DNA of 64,000 nucleotides from Chimonanthus salicifolius (GCA_013350335.1 CM023540.1:48467222-48531221), one strand, 5' to 3'. Positions 1-12,407 are shown, counted from the first letter of the stretch. Numbers and translations: made by a program. Notes: generated from the letters alone by a model not told the origin.

Positions 1-266
1 GAAGCCATGACTTGACCAAGGAATTAGTAGATTTCCAAGCTCATTATGAGGGACTATCCTTGGCTGGTTTAGTGATCGTGCCATCAATATAGTCTGACAA
101 TTGCTTAACTTCAAGGAATATTTGAACAGAGTGAGACCATTGGAAGTAATTCTTCTCATTCAACAGAACAGTGGTGATCTTGCCAATGTGAGTAGACCCA
201 GTAATTCTTCTCATCCAACAGAACAGTGGTGATCTTGCCAATGTGAGTAGACCCAGAGGATGTCAT
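1..266 (-). pseudogene. copia gag N-terminus, frameshifted
   Basis: The likely start codon is at 266-264. The open frame then carries a copia gag (UBN2-type) N-terminus: a stretch with NEKNYFQWSHSVQIFL, then DYIDGT, matching the family pattern of NYxxWsxxvxxxL followed by a short Gly/Asp turn. Within the first 40 codons a 55-bp tandem duplication (146-200 and 201-255) shifts the frame, because 55 is not a multiple of three. A stop near position 44 ends the remaining frame. Gag would form the virus-like particle of the retrotransposon; this copy cannot make it. Confidence 0.7.
146..255. repeat. 55-bp tandem duplication inside gag
   Basis: Two nearly identical units beginning GTAATTCTTCTCAT start at 146 and 201 and differ at about one base. 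The duplication lies in the coding start of gag and is private to this copy. Confidence 0.9.
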
Positions 267-607
267 ATCGGTAATAGAACTGATAGGAGATGAGACCGTA
301 GATGATGCAGTAGAAGATCCAACAGTAGAGTCCATAAGGCTAAAGTAGTAAGCAATCGGAATACTGGAGAATGAGATCTAAGCAAAACTAGCCACTATTG
401 AGTACCAGAGGAACAAATTTGGGAAGAAAAGCAGCAAAAATGGGCCCCACCAGGGATGTGGGTAAGGTTCCTCGATGGAATCCAAAGGCCAGCTAAGGGC
501 GACTCAAGGGAAATGGAAGGAGTCCAAATCGCAGCAAACAGGAAGCTGATCTGGCAAGAAAATCCCACAAACAGGGATTTTTGGTAGTTCTGCAGCAGTT
601 TCAGAAA

Positions 608-880
608 ACCCCTGAAGTGGGTCCCACGTTGACCAAAGCCCTAGGTCAACTGTAGGCAAAGGGAGGTGGGCCAGGGGTGAACAATGTGGCCAAGTTGCAG
701 AACGACCCAATGAGTGGGGACTCATTTCGAAGCGAAAAAGCCCAAACAGGTGGGTGGTTGTCGCTACAGCCGTGTGAATGGAAAAACAACAAAAAGGTGG
801 CCCACCTTGGACCGAAACCCTAGGTCCACCATAGGTGAAGAGAGGTGGGCCAGGGGCGAACACCACTGCAAGGTTTAAGA
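608..880. repeat. Imperfect 179-bp repeat in the copia leader
   Basis: The stretch from about 608 (with GTGGGTCCCAC, CCCTAGGTCAAC and GGTGGGCCAGGGG) recurs from about 795 (GGTGGCCCACC, CCCTAGGTCCACC, GGTGGGCCAGGGG) with a period near 179 bp. It lies in the untranslated leader; the minus-strand open frame of 132 codons across it (902-504) has no recognisable domain. Confidence 0.6.
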
Positions 881-1154
881 CTGATTGGACCACGGATGGC
901 ACGGATCAAAGCCAACTGCGAAGAAGGTGCAGGACGGAGTTGCAATCAGATGCGAAACTGAGAGAACACAAAGGACAGTAGATCTGGTCTCCAGGTAAGG
1001 ACAGATGGAGTAAGAAATCCGCTACAGAAACCTCAGATCGATGATTAGATGCCACCGGGTTAGGAAATGAGCAGGAACTCCGACGGGAGGAATAGAAAAA
1101 TGGAAAAGAACTATTACTCCTTGGAATCTACAGGGATTGGTCTAGCTAATACTA

Positions 1155-1421
1155 TGTAGAATAATAAACTAAAGAAAAGAGAATGGAGAGGAAATTCTCT
1201 CTAATTGTGTGTAGTATTGAATGTAAAGGGTTACATCTAAATATACAGGGAGCCAATCTAGGTGGCTAATATGGAAATGAAATAAAAGAATGATAAAACA
1301 ATCAATTATACAACGCATAGAATAAATAAAGATGTCCTTCGTAAATAGGGTGAATTTGGTCAACCTTGTCCTGAAGTGGGTCCCACAACACCTTACGTGT
1401 CCTGAAGTGGGTCCCACAACA
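1155..1421 (-). repeat. 5' LTR of the left copia element with duplicated TCP-like sites
   Basis: The inner LTR edge is at 1155 (TGTAGAATAA on the plus strand). The outer edge is ambiguous between 1390 and 1421 because a 23-bp block ending in CCCACAACA occurs twice, at 1368-1390 and 1399-1421 (period 31). Each block contains the perfect palindrome GTGGGTCCCAC, which fits the known class I TCP transcription-factor consensus GTGGGNCCCAC. In element orientation these blocks sit at the very start of U3. Confidence 0.6.
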
Positions 1422-2654
1422 TAAAGCCCAAACCCGAAGTTTTGAGCCCTTTGTACACCCATCTTCTGTCCCATTCTCCTCTACGATTCGTGCGTTCCTC
1501 GAGCACATCTCGACGTGCTCCCCGAACGCGAGGCTGCGTCTCCTTCCATGGTGTGTTCACACACACATTGATGTGTTGCTGCAATCACCCCGGGCACTTC
1601 CTTCTGAAGCCTCTCTACGCATATGGCCAAGAAGTCATCTTCACGCGTACCTGCCAAAGGCCGAAAGGCCCTTCACCGTGCAACAACACTCTCCGCTACA
1701 TCTTCCTGCCGTGTCTCAAACTCTCCACACGATGACACCTATAGCCTCTTCAGTTGGCATTTCTAGCAGTAATGGAAACTTACCCCTTGTAGCCTCCACG
1801 ATGCTAATAATACACTCCAATCTTGTATGCTTATACACATCCATACATATCTATCCTAGCTGGATCCTCTTTTCCATGCAGCTTCTATATATGTATTAGA
1901 CAACATGTACAGGCTTGCCTAATCTCACATATACCCACGTTGTACACGGCTACATGATTTCCAACCCAAAATTCTCTTCTAAAACCATGTAAATCTAAAG
2001 AAAAGTTTTAGGCAACGAGCCCGCTGCACATGCCCTGTGCCAATAAGCCATTCCTAGATTTTCTATCATCGAAAACTAGACTCGATATTGTCGAATCGAG
2101 ACACACATCCCAACACTAAGGACACTAAGAATTTGGTTTGGAAACTCTTTTGAATTAGAAGTGAGAAAATTTGATGCTTAGGTGCAATTGAGAACAAAAT
2201 GGAGGATCTGATTAGGATATAGCTGATAGGATGGGAGTAAGGTGGGCCATATGTAGCCAAGCTAGTGGAGTACCACAGTGGTTAAAGGGACATTTCTATG
2301 ATACTACAGTTTGACCTACAATGCCACATGGAGCTAAATGTTTAGCCATGATGAAAAGACTAAGTACAAAAAGTAATGGTGATGGAGATGAATATGTTAT
2401 ATGGATATGCATTGTAATTTTAAGGATGGAAATAGAAGTGAGTGAAAAGAAAGCCCAAAAGTTTCCCCGTTCCATGGATGACCAAAAACAACCCTTGTAC
2501 AAAGAGTCGAAGGATATAAGTTAAAGGTACAAAGAGAAAGAGGAGGCCAATAAAGAAAATACAAGAAAATTGAATAAATTGAAGAATTGCAGAAAAGTGG
2601 ACTAGAGTGATAATCTTAAAGTTTGTAATTTTACCACCTAATTTTATTTGGGAT
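1422..2654. other. Unassigned intergenic sequence
   Basis: No domain-bearing frame was found. A short plus-strand frame starting at 1624 is basic and Ser-rich at first but stops after about 47 codons. The GC content over 1480-1740 is higher than in the surroundings, so this may be a decayed element or gene fragment that I do not recognise. Confidence 0.3.
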
Positions 2655-3445
2655 TTATTGTAAATTATTGTAATTCAAGTCCACTTATGAGACATTGAAT
2701 TATGATGACATTTTTTAGATTTGCTTAATTGTAAAGTGTGGTAAAATTCACAAATACTAGTGGGTCCACTGATCCAACCTGTAGCCCAAGCCTGCAATTG
2801 AAATTCTGTGAGCCAAAGTCCACCATGAAGCCGAGGCCAGATTAAAAGCCCAATTCTTTGATCCAAAGTCCAAGTTTAGAAGCCAAAGATGGGGCCCAAT
2901 AAAATTCGAATGGATCTTGGAGTGCCATGTGTCATATGTGCATGAGAGAGAAGTTTTTTTCCAATTTCCAATTGTAAAGATCGTGTACATCAAAAATGGA
3001 GTCGCAAATTCGTATGGAACAATGTTGGACACGATTGAGGCAAGATGGAATAAGTGAGAAGAGATCAAAATGGATTTGACTTCTTTGAGAGAAAATCATG
3101 GAGGAGAAGCTTATAAAGAAATTCTCTCCTAAATCCAATTCCAAAAATGTGTAAGCTTAATGGGGATTTTGCAATTGTCGTACAATGTATTGAATAAAGG
3201 AGAGAATCTCTCCATAACCCAGTCCTAAGAATGGTATGAAGCTAAATGGGATTGGCAAAATTCGAATAATGCAAAATGGAATTCATACAAGGCATGTTCT
3301 ATTCGACCAGGGTGATTTGGATTAAGGAGAGAAGATTGGATTTACCCAAATAGAGTTTCTAAAATCATGGAGAAAAATCCTCCAAAATTCGCCCAAGGCT
3401 AAAGTCCCACATTGGTTCGTTCATAATTTTCCTTCCTCTCCAAGC

Positions 3446-3453
3446 TATAAATA
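3446..3453 (+). promoter_or_regulatory. TATA box of the LTR-like sequence
   Basis: CTATAAATAGAGG is a canonical plant TATA context, about 35 bp upstream of sequence resembling an LTR R region. Confidence 0.5.
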
Positions 3454-3966
3454 GAGGACCTAGGGTACAGTAAAATTCGACCAGAGCAAGGGCTTAAATT
3501 GTGCATTGAAATAGGAGAGGAGAAAATCAAGGAGCATTGCAGTGTTTGAATTTTACCAAGGGTTTTTCAGGTTGGTAATTTTGATTTTTGTATTTGTAAT
3601 TTCTTGAATTTTCGATTCACATCCTTTGTATTGTACTTCTCTATCTTTTCCCATCAAATAAATTCAACGCATATTTATTTAGATTATTGGTTTTCCAATT
3701 TTCGGGATTCGGTGATGAATGTTTGATTTTACTTTTAATCTTTTTATGAATGTGTTAGGATTTATTCTATGGTTTTTTCTAATTGAACATCTTGATTTTT
3801 GGATAGGTTGAACTTGATTTTTTTCCGTCTAAGACTCTTTTTAAGGATATTTGAAATAATTAGATTTGGAATTACAAGTATAAATTTCGATCTAGCCTAA
3901 GGTTTGATTTGATAAATTCTTGTTAAATGAAATTCATATTATTTTTAATTAGATGAATTATGGATG

Positions 3967-4334
3967 AAAATCAAGAGCCAATGATCGTTAATTTACGTGA
4001 GCTCCATAGTCTAGGTCGTGAATTTATTTTATTCAGAATATGGGATATGATGCCGGCTTGAGAACTTGAGTCTGTCCAATTGTACATATGTATTTATTTT
4101 GTTTATGTTTTTGTTTTTATTTTTGTTTATACATTCAATTTTAAATGTGGAAAATCAAGAGCCAGTGATCGTTAATTTACGTGAGCTCCATAGTCTAGGT
4201 CATGAATTTATTTTATTCAGAATATGGGATATGATGCCGGCTTGAGAACTTGACTCTGTCCAATTGTACATATGTATTTATTTTGTTTATGTTTTTATTT
4301 TTATTTTTGTTTATACATTCAATTTTAAATGTGG
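3967..4334. repeat. 184-bp tandem duplication
   Basis: Two copies start with AAAATCAAGAGCCA at 3967 and AAAATCAAGAGCCAGTG at 4151. They differ at only a handful of positions over 184 bp, so the duplication is recent relative to the surrounding LTR-like sequence. Confidence 0.92.
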
Positions 4335-4620
4335 AACTAGGTTGGGATTAAAATTGAATATTCTAATTAAATTTACGTTCGATTTAGGTTATGTTTACAT
4401 TTCTTAATTAATTCCACCATTGTAAGTTTTAATTGAATTTATTCCAAAGTTTATGATTGATTTATGTTTTGTAATATTTTTGGATATATTTTCCATAATT
4501 CCCTTCGATTCGACCTCGCACTCATAACTCTATATTATATATGGTTCGTACGCTTGCGAGTATAAATTTAAAGCACAATAGTCACGACGCCCATGATTTG
4601 GTCCTTCCAAGTGTGTGTTT

Positions 4621-5237
4621 AGCTACTCTACATCTAAAAGATTAGAATTTTCATGTTCCGAGAATTAGATATTTCAATCTTAATTCTCGACAAGCAATAG
4701 ATATAAGCAGATACTTAGAAAAATATGAGATTCTGAGCTAGGAGGAGTACCCTGTATAAGTGGATCTCCATCTCCTAAGTTTGAATATTTAGTTTAAAAC
4801 ACCCTTTAATCTTCACATACGTTTTCCACTCTAGAGACAATCAACTCCCCATCCTCCAACAACCAAAAAACAAGATCTTAATCTCAGATATTTTCTCCTA
4901 ATCTCTTGAATTCATTATCTCCAACATCAGAATCTACCGGTTGCCAAAGACGAACCATGACTAAATGTGGACAATTATTGTATTTCTTTGCTAACCACCT
5001 ATTTGAAGAACATTACTCAAAATAATAACATTCCACCTGCTAAAGCCAGCTTAGCATGACATTCACTAGCATATAAGAATGTTCTTTTTTTCTTTTGAAA
5101 CTCAAGCTAGCATATAAAGATTGAAAGTATTTGCCCATTTCCAATTCAATACTCCCTTTATCCTCAATTTTTCCTTTCCCAACTTCAATTTAGATATGTA
5201 ATTGCTTTTCCACTTAGCACTTTAAAGGGAAAAAGTT
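4621..5237. other. AT-rich sequence, no gene seen
   Basis: No conserved frame, RNA gene or clear element terminus was found here. Confidence 0.3.
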
Positions 5238-5640
5238 TCTTTTTTTTGAGAGGTAGCAATAAAATTTCATTAAAAAGGAAGAAAGTACAAAACAACAAAT
5301 GAAAACAAAATACAAGCGGAAAAGGTCTAAAAGGATTAGACCAAAGAACAAGGAAAAAACTACAATGAACAAGAACCAAAGAAAAAAACGAACAATTGGG
5401 AGCTCCTAGATCCCAACTCTCAAAAACAAGAGACTCCAGAAGCCGAATTGTTGATTCTATTTTGGGCAAGAAAGTCTTTCACACCATTTTGTTGTGCGAC
5501 TAACATGAGCAAAGGACACATCCGATCCCATAGCTAATTCCTTTTAGCCACATTGCTTGTGATCTTTGCCTCCCAACAATTTCTTCATGCTTTAATAATC
5601 CATGTAATTAAAACTTACCACCTCTCTTCAATGGCCATAT
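5238..5640 (-). mobile_element. Probable LINE 3' end on the minus strand
   Basis: A T run at 5240-5247 followed by GAGAGGTAGCAATAAAA looks like the reverse complement of an L1-type plant LINE 3' untranslated end with its poly(A) tail. The sequence to the right is A/G-rich on the plus strand, as expected for the pyrimidine-rich 3' part of such elements. No reverse transcriptase domain is attached, so it would be 5'-truncated. The call rests on tail and composition only. Confidence 0.4.
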
Positions 5641-5644
5641 TCTG

Positions 5645-6000
5645 CCAATCATTGACTGCATTAAGAAAGGGGTGTTCCAATGGAACAAGGCAGCCTCGAG
5701 GGTTCTTCAGGAGATCAAGAGTCGTATGGTCGAGGCTCCTGTCATACGGCTACCTGACTTTTCTAAAGTCTTTGAAGTCGCATGTGATACATCTGGTGTG
5801 AGAATAGGTGGAGTCCTTAATCAGGAAGGACATCCTATCGCTTACTTTAGTGAAAAGTTGAATGAGGTAAAACAGCGATAATCTACATATGACAATGAGT
5901 TCTATGCAGTAGTACAAGCACTTCATCATTGGAGACACTATCTCCTACCGCAAGAATTCTTCAGACCATGAGGCTTTAAGATACCTTAGTTCCCAAAAGA
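5645..6000 (+). pseudogene. Ty3/gypsy pol fragment (RT-RNase H junction)
   Basis: The plus-strand frame carries the hinge between reverse transcriptase and RNase H of a Ty3/gypsy polyprotein: VFQWNKAASRVLQEIK, then a LPDFSKVFEVACD-type block with the RNase H Asp, IGGVLNQEGHPIAYFSEKL, and after a stop at 5879 the block STYDNEFYAVVQALHHWRHYL. This order matches the family's tether and RNase H start. The fragment breaks up after about 5970. There is no LTR or other pol domain beside it, so it is an isolated relic. Confidence 0.85.
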
Positions 6001-6789
6001 AATCCCTAACTTCAAAACCTGATTCGGATAAACTCAGTTCATAGATTTTATTTTCATCTTGTATTGCACCTTCGTCTATTTGGAATTTGTTCAACTTTTA
6101 ACTTCTTCCATCTTCCATTTTTTATTTTAGGAACTTCAAATTTTTCTTGAACTGAAAATCTACCCTTCCTAAAACTTGATACTCATTGCACCACCTCTAC
6201 AAGTGGATAAAGTTCATCATAAAAGAGTGTATTTTGAACCTGAATGGTGAAAGGCCCTTCAATACTCTTGTCTCAAGTATTACTGGACTACCATTTGGAA
6301 AAACTTGGCAAGCTTACACGTGTAGTGACTAGTTCCAGATATCAAACAATCGAAATCTATCCAATTTGTAATTTATTGGTCTATAATGGCAACTTGACCA
6401 TGAATATTAATTGATTTGCATCTGTAAATCCAGTAATTTATAGCAAAAAATAATATTCAATAAATTACTCCTTCTGGTTGTTGTTCTACTTCCATTCAAT
6501 TTGTCAAAAGAAAATCCAGTAGTATGGAGATGCCCCCTGCTACCCAAAGTACATCAGCTTGCATAGGTCTTCCTGTATCATGTTCCTGAATCTGTAATAG
6601 TTGGGGCCATAAATTCTGAGACACGCCCAGTTAGCTTCTTTATCCAACTCTTTCGACTCACAAGCAAGGAGTGATGGACAATGTTATAATCTTCTAATGA
6701 TAAAAAGCTCCATTCCACATAGTCCAAATACCATCAAGCCAATAACCTAGTATAGCAATGTCCTCCACAATGAGGTGTAAAGAGGATTC
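6001..6789. other. No gene seen
   Basis: AT-rich sequence between the gypsy and LINE relics; nothing recognised on either strand. Confidence 0.3.
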
Positions 6790-8380
6790 TCAAAGAAAAG
6801 GTATGGGAGGTGTGAAAGAAATGAATAAGGATTAGGCCCCAGGCTTTGATGGTTTCACCATGGCTTTTCACTAAAGGTTCTAGGAGAATTGGTGTTCCTA
6901 CAAGGTGATCTTGTCAAATCATTTAGAAAATTTGAAAGTAGATGAAAGTTTATAGGAGTTTGAATTCATTATTTAAAACATTAGTCCAAAGGTGGAAAAG
7001 CTATGGAACAACAAAGTTTTGACCACAAGTCTACAGGGAAATCTGTATAAAGTCTTCTCAAATGTGCTAGCAAATAAATCAAGGGAAGTAACAACCACAT
7101 AATTTATTTGTTTCAAGGAGCATTTTTTCCAAAGAAAATACTGTACCAAATTCTTGTAAAAAAAAGAATATTTAGATTCAAGACAAAGAACAAGTAGAGT
7201 TAATATGAAAAATCAATCTAGAGAACGCATATGTTCATGTTCAATGGAATTTCTTGTAGTACATTCTTAGAGGATGGGATTTAGGCCCACTTGGAGAGCT
7301 TGGATACGAAAATGCATGTCCATGTGAACATCTCTTCTCTAGTGAATGTTTCTCACAAGGGCTTCCTTGGAAGTAGGAGAAGGTTGAAACCAAGAGACCA
7401 ACTATCCTTTTCCTGTTCTCAATGTGGCGGATGATATGAGCCAACTCTTTAAAAAGATAGAATGGTTGTGTGTGATGGGAGGCTTTCAAATCTTGACTTA
7501 TACTTGTCTATATCAAGTTTACATTTTATAGATGATACTATTATTTTTTGTGATGCCAAAGAGGACCAAATTCTAAACTTTAATGAATCATGAAATGTTT
7601 GGAGGATGTGGCAACATTGTGAGTAAGCATCTCAAAAAACATGATTTCCAATTTGTATTTGGAAGAACAAAAAGCATTTGTCTTTATCATTGGCTATAAC
7701 CTAGTAAAATTTCCTTTTAGGATGTTGACCTTCCTATAGAGGCAAGGCCCAAACCATTAGCATGTGGATTTCGTCAGTGAGAACTTTAAAACAAAGTTTG
7801 GCACCTTGGAAGAAATCAAGCCTTTCCTTTGGTGTCCAACTTACTCTATTCAAAGCAACCGTAGCCAATCTCCCAGTTTACTCTTTATTCAAAACCCAGA
7901 CCTACTAAGCTACTATTGATGGTACTATATGCCTCAAGAGATCCAGGCCTCATCTTGTCAGCTACTTCCAATGCCCTTGAAATTGGGACATCATGCTTCC
8001 TTATCCGCACCTATGTTAGTAAGAATTCAACATATGACTGGGCTCCTCCTCCTCGTGATGTGATGAAATTCAATGTGGACGGTGCAGCAAGAGGCAAACC
8101 GGGGCCAGTTGGCATAGGCAAGGTACTTAGGGACTGTAGGGGGAAATCTGTTTTAGTCTTTACAGAAGATGTGGGCATTAGAAACTCAAATAAGGCAGGA
8201 CTTCTTAATAAAGGACTTTTGATTCTCTTTTGGCAGTCTTATTTTTATGTTGATTTCCTGTAGTGGGAGGTCTAATAATCTAATTCTTTTAGCCCTCTCC
8301 TACATGATGTAAAGTTTGATTTTGTACCTTCTTTTTATTTTTAACGAATTTCCTTTTTACCGCTAAAAAAAATAAAAAAA
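6790..8380 (+). mobile_element. Degenerate L1-type LINE remnant
   Basis: Fragments of a non-LTR reverse transcriptase occur in order on the plus strand with many stops: APGFDGFTMAF near 6835 (family GPDGF motif), a VFSNVLANKSR block near 7050, a MGFRPTWRAWI block near 7270, and HFIDDTIIFCDA near 7525, where the catalytic ADD-type triad reads IDD. A C-terminal RNase H-like piece follows (WAPPPRDVMKFNVDGAARG and GPVGIGKVLRD, 8035-8140). The end is a poly(A)-like tract at 8364-8379. This order is that of plant L1 ORF2; coding capacity is lost. Confidence 0.8.
8035..8262 (+). pseudogene. LINE RNase H-like domain (RVT_3 type), truncated
   Basis: The frame shows the first conserved Asp in KFNVDGAARGKPGP and the GIGKVLRD strand. 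It then shows a GIRNSNKAGLL block where the family normally has an SN-x-AE element; here Glu is not at the expected place. It is cut short by a stop at 8261-8263. Part of the LINE remnant, not a host gene. Confidence 0.7.
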
Positions 8381-9761
8381 TCATATGATTGCCTCTGCAT
8401 TCTCTAGGGGGTTTTCATGCAACCATCTTTCCAGTCACTTGTCTTGGTACTAAAGCCAATAGGTCTTGGTGCTTCTACTCATATTCTTCAAGAGTTCCGA
8501 TATATACATATACATACATATTTATATTTGTATATGATGATAATAATAATGACTGAGTCCATAGACAAATGGTGAAATTATTCAGCTTTCATGGGTATCA
8601 ATAGGATTCACCGTTTTTTCGTTTCTGAATCCATTAATTGCTTTGTTCCTAGATCAATTGATAATTATATTTTTGGTTATACAACTAGTTGATAATAACT
8701 ATGTTACCTTCATTCATTATGGTTGTAACATTCAAGACCAGGTTGCAAATTTTGGTTGAAATGGGCCAAAAATTTTTGGTCTGGGTTTCAACTATAGTAT
8801 GCAAATTTCACAAATATCAGCCAAAATTTGTAACTCAATTCAAAGCCAAAAAGTGAGAAGTTAAAAGAAAGTGGCATGGAGGCAAGACAAGGTACTTCGG
8901 ATAGATTTGTCCCCCCATCCCCCCCGACAAAAAAAAAAAAAAAATTATTTACTTTGGATTTCAAAGCACATTCCACACCTTGTTATTTAAATTCCTCTTA
9001 TAGATCAAAAAAAGTGGAATCATCATTTGAAGTCTAATCAATTGATTTAAGTATTCAATTCTAGTTTCTTGAAATGATTAGTGTTGGTTTAGTTTTTATC
9101 CAGATTGTAGCAGTCATAGTTATAATATCAAAATGGTGGAATTTAACCCTTCTGAATACACAATTTATCATTTTGATCATCAAAACCACTAATCCCATCC
9201 ATCTAGGTTTGACTTTTCAAGATCTACTCTCCACTCTAATTTATCGAAAATCGTAGTCTTTCACTCCACAATCGGTAATGTCCTTTCTTTAAACTAAGTG
9301 TTTAGAGGTTTTCTTCCTCCTTGTACCTCATACCTGTTACCTTTCCTAATACATTAAAGATATAATTGATTCCTTGAAAATGATTCATGATGATGTTTGT
9401 AGTCATCCTAAGGAGGTTTACAATTATCCTAAAATACTTTGCTCATGTCTATGGATGATTACAGTTAACTCAAATAGGTTTATACCAACACTTAAATCTA
9501 AATAGTTTCCATATATTTTGTTTTTCCTCTATTAAATGTCAACACATTCATCTTAAAAGATTTCCTCCTATAATTCTAATTTCTCATTCAATTAATTTCT
9601 TGTTTCACTATATCTCAACAGTTGGGTAACTTTTTCGGTTCATCCTTTTTGGTCTTAACTTTTGTACTAAGCTATTGCAGTTAGAGCAATACAGCAAAGA
9701 GAGAAGAAGAAGAGATCTAGAACTGTCTTCAAATTAACGACTCAAGAAACACACTACAAAC
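8381..9761. other. AT-rich sequence; possible intron of the amidase gene
   Basis: No amidase exon was found here on the minus strand even though the last exon seen ends in a proper splice donor. A C7-A16 homopolymer junction lies at 8915-8944. Either the next intron is longer than 9.7 kb and holds the LINE and gypsy relics, or the gene's 3' part was lost. Confidence 0.35.
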
Positions 9762-12407
9762 CTGCTGAGGTGCAGGCTGCTGGTCCGGCAGATGAGCCCG
9801 TAGAGAATTCCTTAATATTCCATGGGTTTCGGGTACGTCCCCCAAACCAGATATCATCGTATCCCAATGATCCAGTAGCAAGCTTTGCCATAAGAACACC
9901 CCCGGCAGACCTTAGCCTGAAAAAGAGCAAACAAGCTAGTAGCTACTAAACTAACCTTTTTAAGTACAGTTCTCATACATTTTAGACCATGCAATACCTC
10001 TTGTAGACCCAAGCTTCCCTGTCAAGAACTTGATTTCTGAAAGTTGACGAACCCCACGTGGTATTATATTGGGGAACTGAAATTATATCTTTCAGTCCAT
10101 AAGGAATTCCATGGAGAGGACCTGCAACACAAGGTGAGACATCATAACCATATACTTCTACTGCCAATATTATTAAATGAAAGGGGAACATGAATGAACA
10201 GAGATAATGATGATTGATTAAGATACGTTCTGTTCTTTTCTCCCAATCCAGCCATGTAGGCTTATTTTTCCCTAGCCTAACCCATCATGAGCATCACCAC
10301 ATGAAGGGGCATGCCCTAATCTCCTCCTTATCTTGATATCTAATTGGTGGATCGTAAATGGACAATTACAACCAACCTACATTTATTGAGAGACCATATG
10401 GAGTGGGATCATCGAAATTGAATGTTTCTCATACACAAGTGTAAAAGGTCACATGTTTAGTTACATCACTAAAAGTTGGGCAGCAAATGTACACTCATAG
10501 GGCCAAGTACTGCAACTTCCATGCTAGCTGTATGAAATAACAGCATACCTAAGTGCACTCCTTGTTCAAGCAAGTCATCAGCCTTCTTTGCCTGCTCATA
10601 TGCTAAGTCTTCTGTGTATGTAACTACTGCTTCCAGAACATGGTTATACCTAGTGAAGCCCCAAAATGGCATCAGCAGACTGAGCAGTGAGACATAGCAT
10701 GTCATGCAATGGATGATACCAAAAGGTAGATTTGGATGACTTGGAAAGCACATGGCTGTTCCTTGTCCTATCAAAACATATTTATTTCAGAACCTGAAAT
10801 GAACAGATAATTGGTATTGGTTTATCAGGGAAATGGCAGAAAGAGACCTAATTATTGCAGTTTTTTATTACTGCACGTCTCTCTCTCTTATCAACCTTTT
10901 GTCTTACCTAAGTTGTAAATCCAAGTACCTAACATGTTGATGGGAAAAAGCAATTCTTACTTCTTTAATCTCTGCAGGAATATTTCAGTAAGCTCCTGAG
11001 ATGTGATTTGTTTAGTCCTAATAAGTTCTCCAAGTTCCAGAACCTGATAAGTAGCAAATCTCGAATGCTAAAATAAACAAGAATCGACAATAAGACAGAC
11101 AGATACTTGAAATAAAACCAACTGAAACTTAAATTGGGACAAATATTTACAGTCATGAAGGCAATATCTTCATTCCTGTCTGGTCTCTGTATACCGAGGA
11201 TAGAAGGGTAATTGAATTGTGTGCTCGTGTACGGTGTATTGTAAAAACCCCAGTCTGGGTTGAAAACTAAAACAGATGGGTCATGCAATCCTCCATTGGA
11301 GGAAGCCACCAACTCCCTGTTCGCTCTAAACACTGGTATGTTGAATTCTTCTACACCCTTAGCCACTTCCAACACCTAAGTGAATAGTCAGAGATGACCC
11401 TTAGCAATGTGAGCTTCATTTATATAATCAATCACAATTGATGTTCAAAGTATGAAAGCATAATGAAGAGATGAGCCTCAGAGTGAAAAGTGTGGAACTC
11501 TTCACCTTTGAGTCATTGAAGAAATCGGCATCAAACAACTTCAATGCATCTTTAAGAAATGAAACTTTGTGGTCCTTGTTTGAGCTTGCCATGCTCTTCC
11601 CACATCCTTCTCTGTTCTGATCAAGGAAAATAGCACAAATAAAAAGAGAATATAGTTGATACCTGCCAAATAAGCAGCCATGGCATTACCTGAACACGCA
11701 TTTTCCGATAAAACAAATCCCACAGCGTTTTATAAGGACACACCTGTTTTACAAAAGGTAAGCAAACAAAACTTGGGCATTCTTTCACACAATGTTTTAA
11801 AAACCAAACCATTGATTGAATTATTTTTTATAATTGTTCCATCAAATTAGGTTCAGCTGCTGATCAAATCATTTGAGCTGTCATTTTTATGTAACTTCAT
11901 AAATACAAGAGAAACTGTTAAAATTAAAACAAATGTCAAAGTTATACATAAAATAGAAACTCACTTTACAACAATGTTACTATAATAACAATAGTGGAAA
12001 ATGATAATTTCAGATAAAAACTAGAGAAAAATAAAATAATTAATAATTATAATAGTTCCATATTGATTCATGTCTAACCAGGTCGAACTGTATGGTTCGG
12101 TTAAGTTTCTAAAGAAGAAATAGAAGTGCACGATTTAATTTCTTCTTTTTCTTTCATGTTTAGAAACCAAATTGAAGTGGGGAGTTGAACTGGGTTGGTC
12201 AAGAACCAAGCATGGTTAATTGGGTCGAAATATAGAAAACAGAAAATAAAATAAAAACCATAAAAAATGATCACAATGGTTGCATTAATGGGGTCGGCAG
12301 GAAAATTCTTTTTGCTTTTGTGACATCAAATTCAAAAGTGCTTGCATGAAGGCAGAGAGAGAGAGAGCGAGGGGAGAGAGAGAGAGAGAGAATGGGAAGC
12401 TAACCAT
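9762..12407 (-). CDS. Amidase-signature family protein, 3' part missing
   Basis: Minus-strand exons with GT-AG borders and matching phases: 12407-12405 (possible ATG at an exon end), 11743-11690, 11616-11506, 11375-11151, 11043-10961, 10649-10549, 10121-9998, 9916-9762; 285 codons without a stop. The product resembles plant amidase-signature enzymes (GatA/fatty-acid amide hydrolase fold), which hydrolyse amide bonds. With that start, HGIPYGLKD holds the catalytic Lys (about residue 203) and FSTGSSAGPAA the cis-Ser (about 275). The nucleophile Ser motif normally follows within about 25 residues, but its exon is not in the window although the last exon ends in a donor (CAG|GTTTGT). The N-terminal segment before VLELGEL is specific to a plant subgroup. 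Start codon uncertain: the frame stays open upstream to about 12575 without another ATG; ATG at 11595-11593 is an alternative. Substrate not predictable. Confidence 0.8.
12352..12391. repeat. (GA)n microsatellite in intron 1
   Basis: GA/AGAG tract interrupted by CGAGGG, lying just downstream (minus strand) of the first splice donor at 12404-12401 of the amidase gene. Confidence 0.9.

Larger units (their letters stand above)
1..1421 (-). mobile_element. 5' portion of a Ty1/copia LTR retrotransposon
   Basis: Read on the minus strand, the order is LTR (1421-1155), primer-binding site, long untranslated leader (about 1154-267) and the start of gag (266-1), then the window ends. The LTR inner end reads ATTATTCTACA and is followed by TAGTATTAG, a degenerate match to the TGGTATCAG primer site for initiator tRNA-Met used by most copia elements. 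Pol and the 3' LTR must lie left of the window, so integrity and target duplication cannot be judged. The gag frame is already broken at its start, so this copy is not autonomous. Confidence 0.75.
2655..4620 (+). mobile_element. LTR-like sequence with core promoter
   Basis: This 2-kb stretch has the make-up of a long plant LTR in plus orientation: a TATA box (TATAAATA at 3446-3453) followed by a transcribed-leader-like region, then AATAAATTC-type polyadenylation signals near 3655 and an AT-rich tail. No pol domain flanks it and I could not define both termini or a target duplication. It could be a solo LTR or a truncated element; the family is not assigned. Confidence 0.4.
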
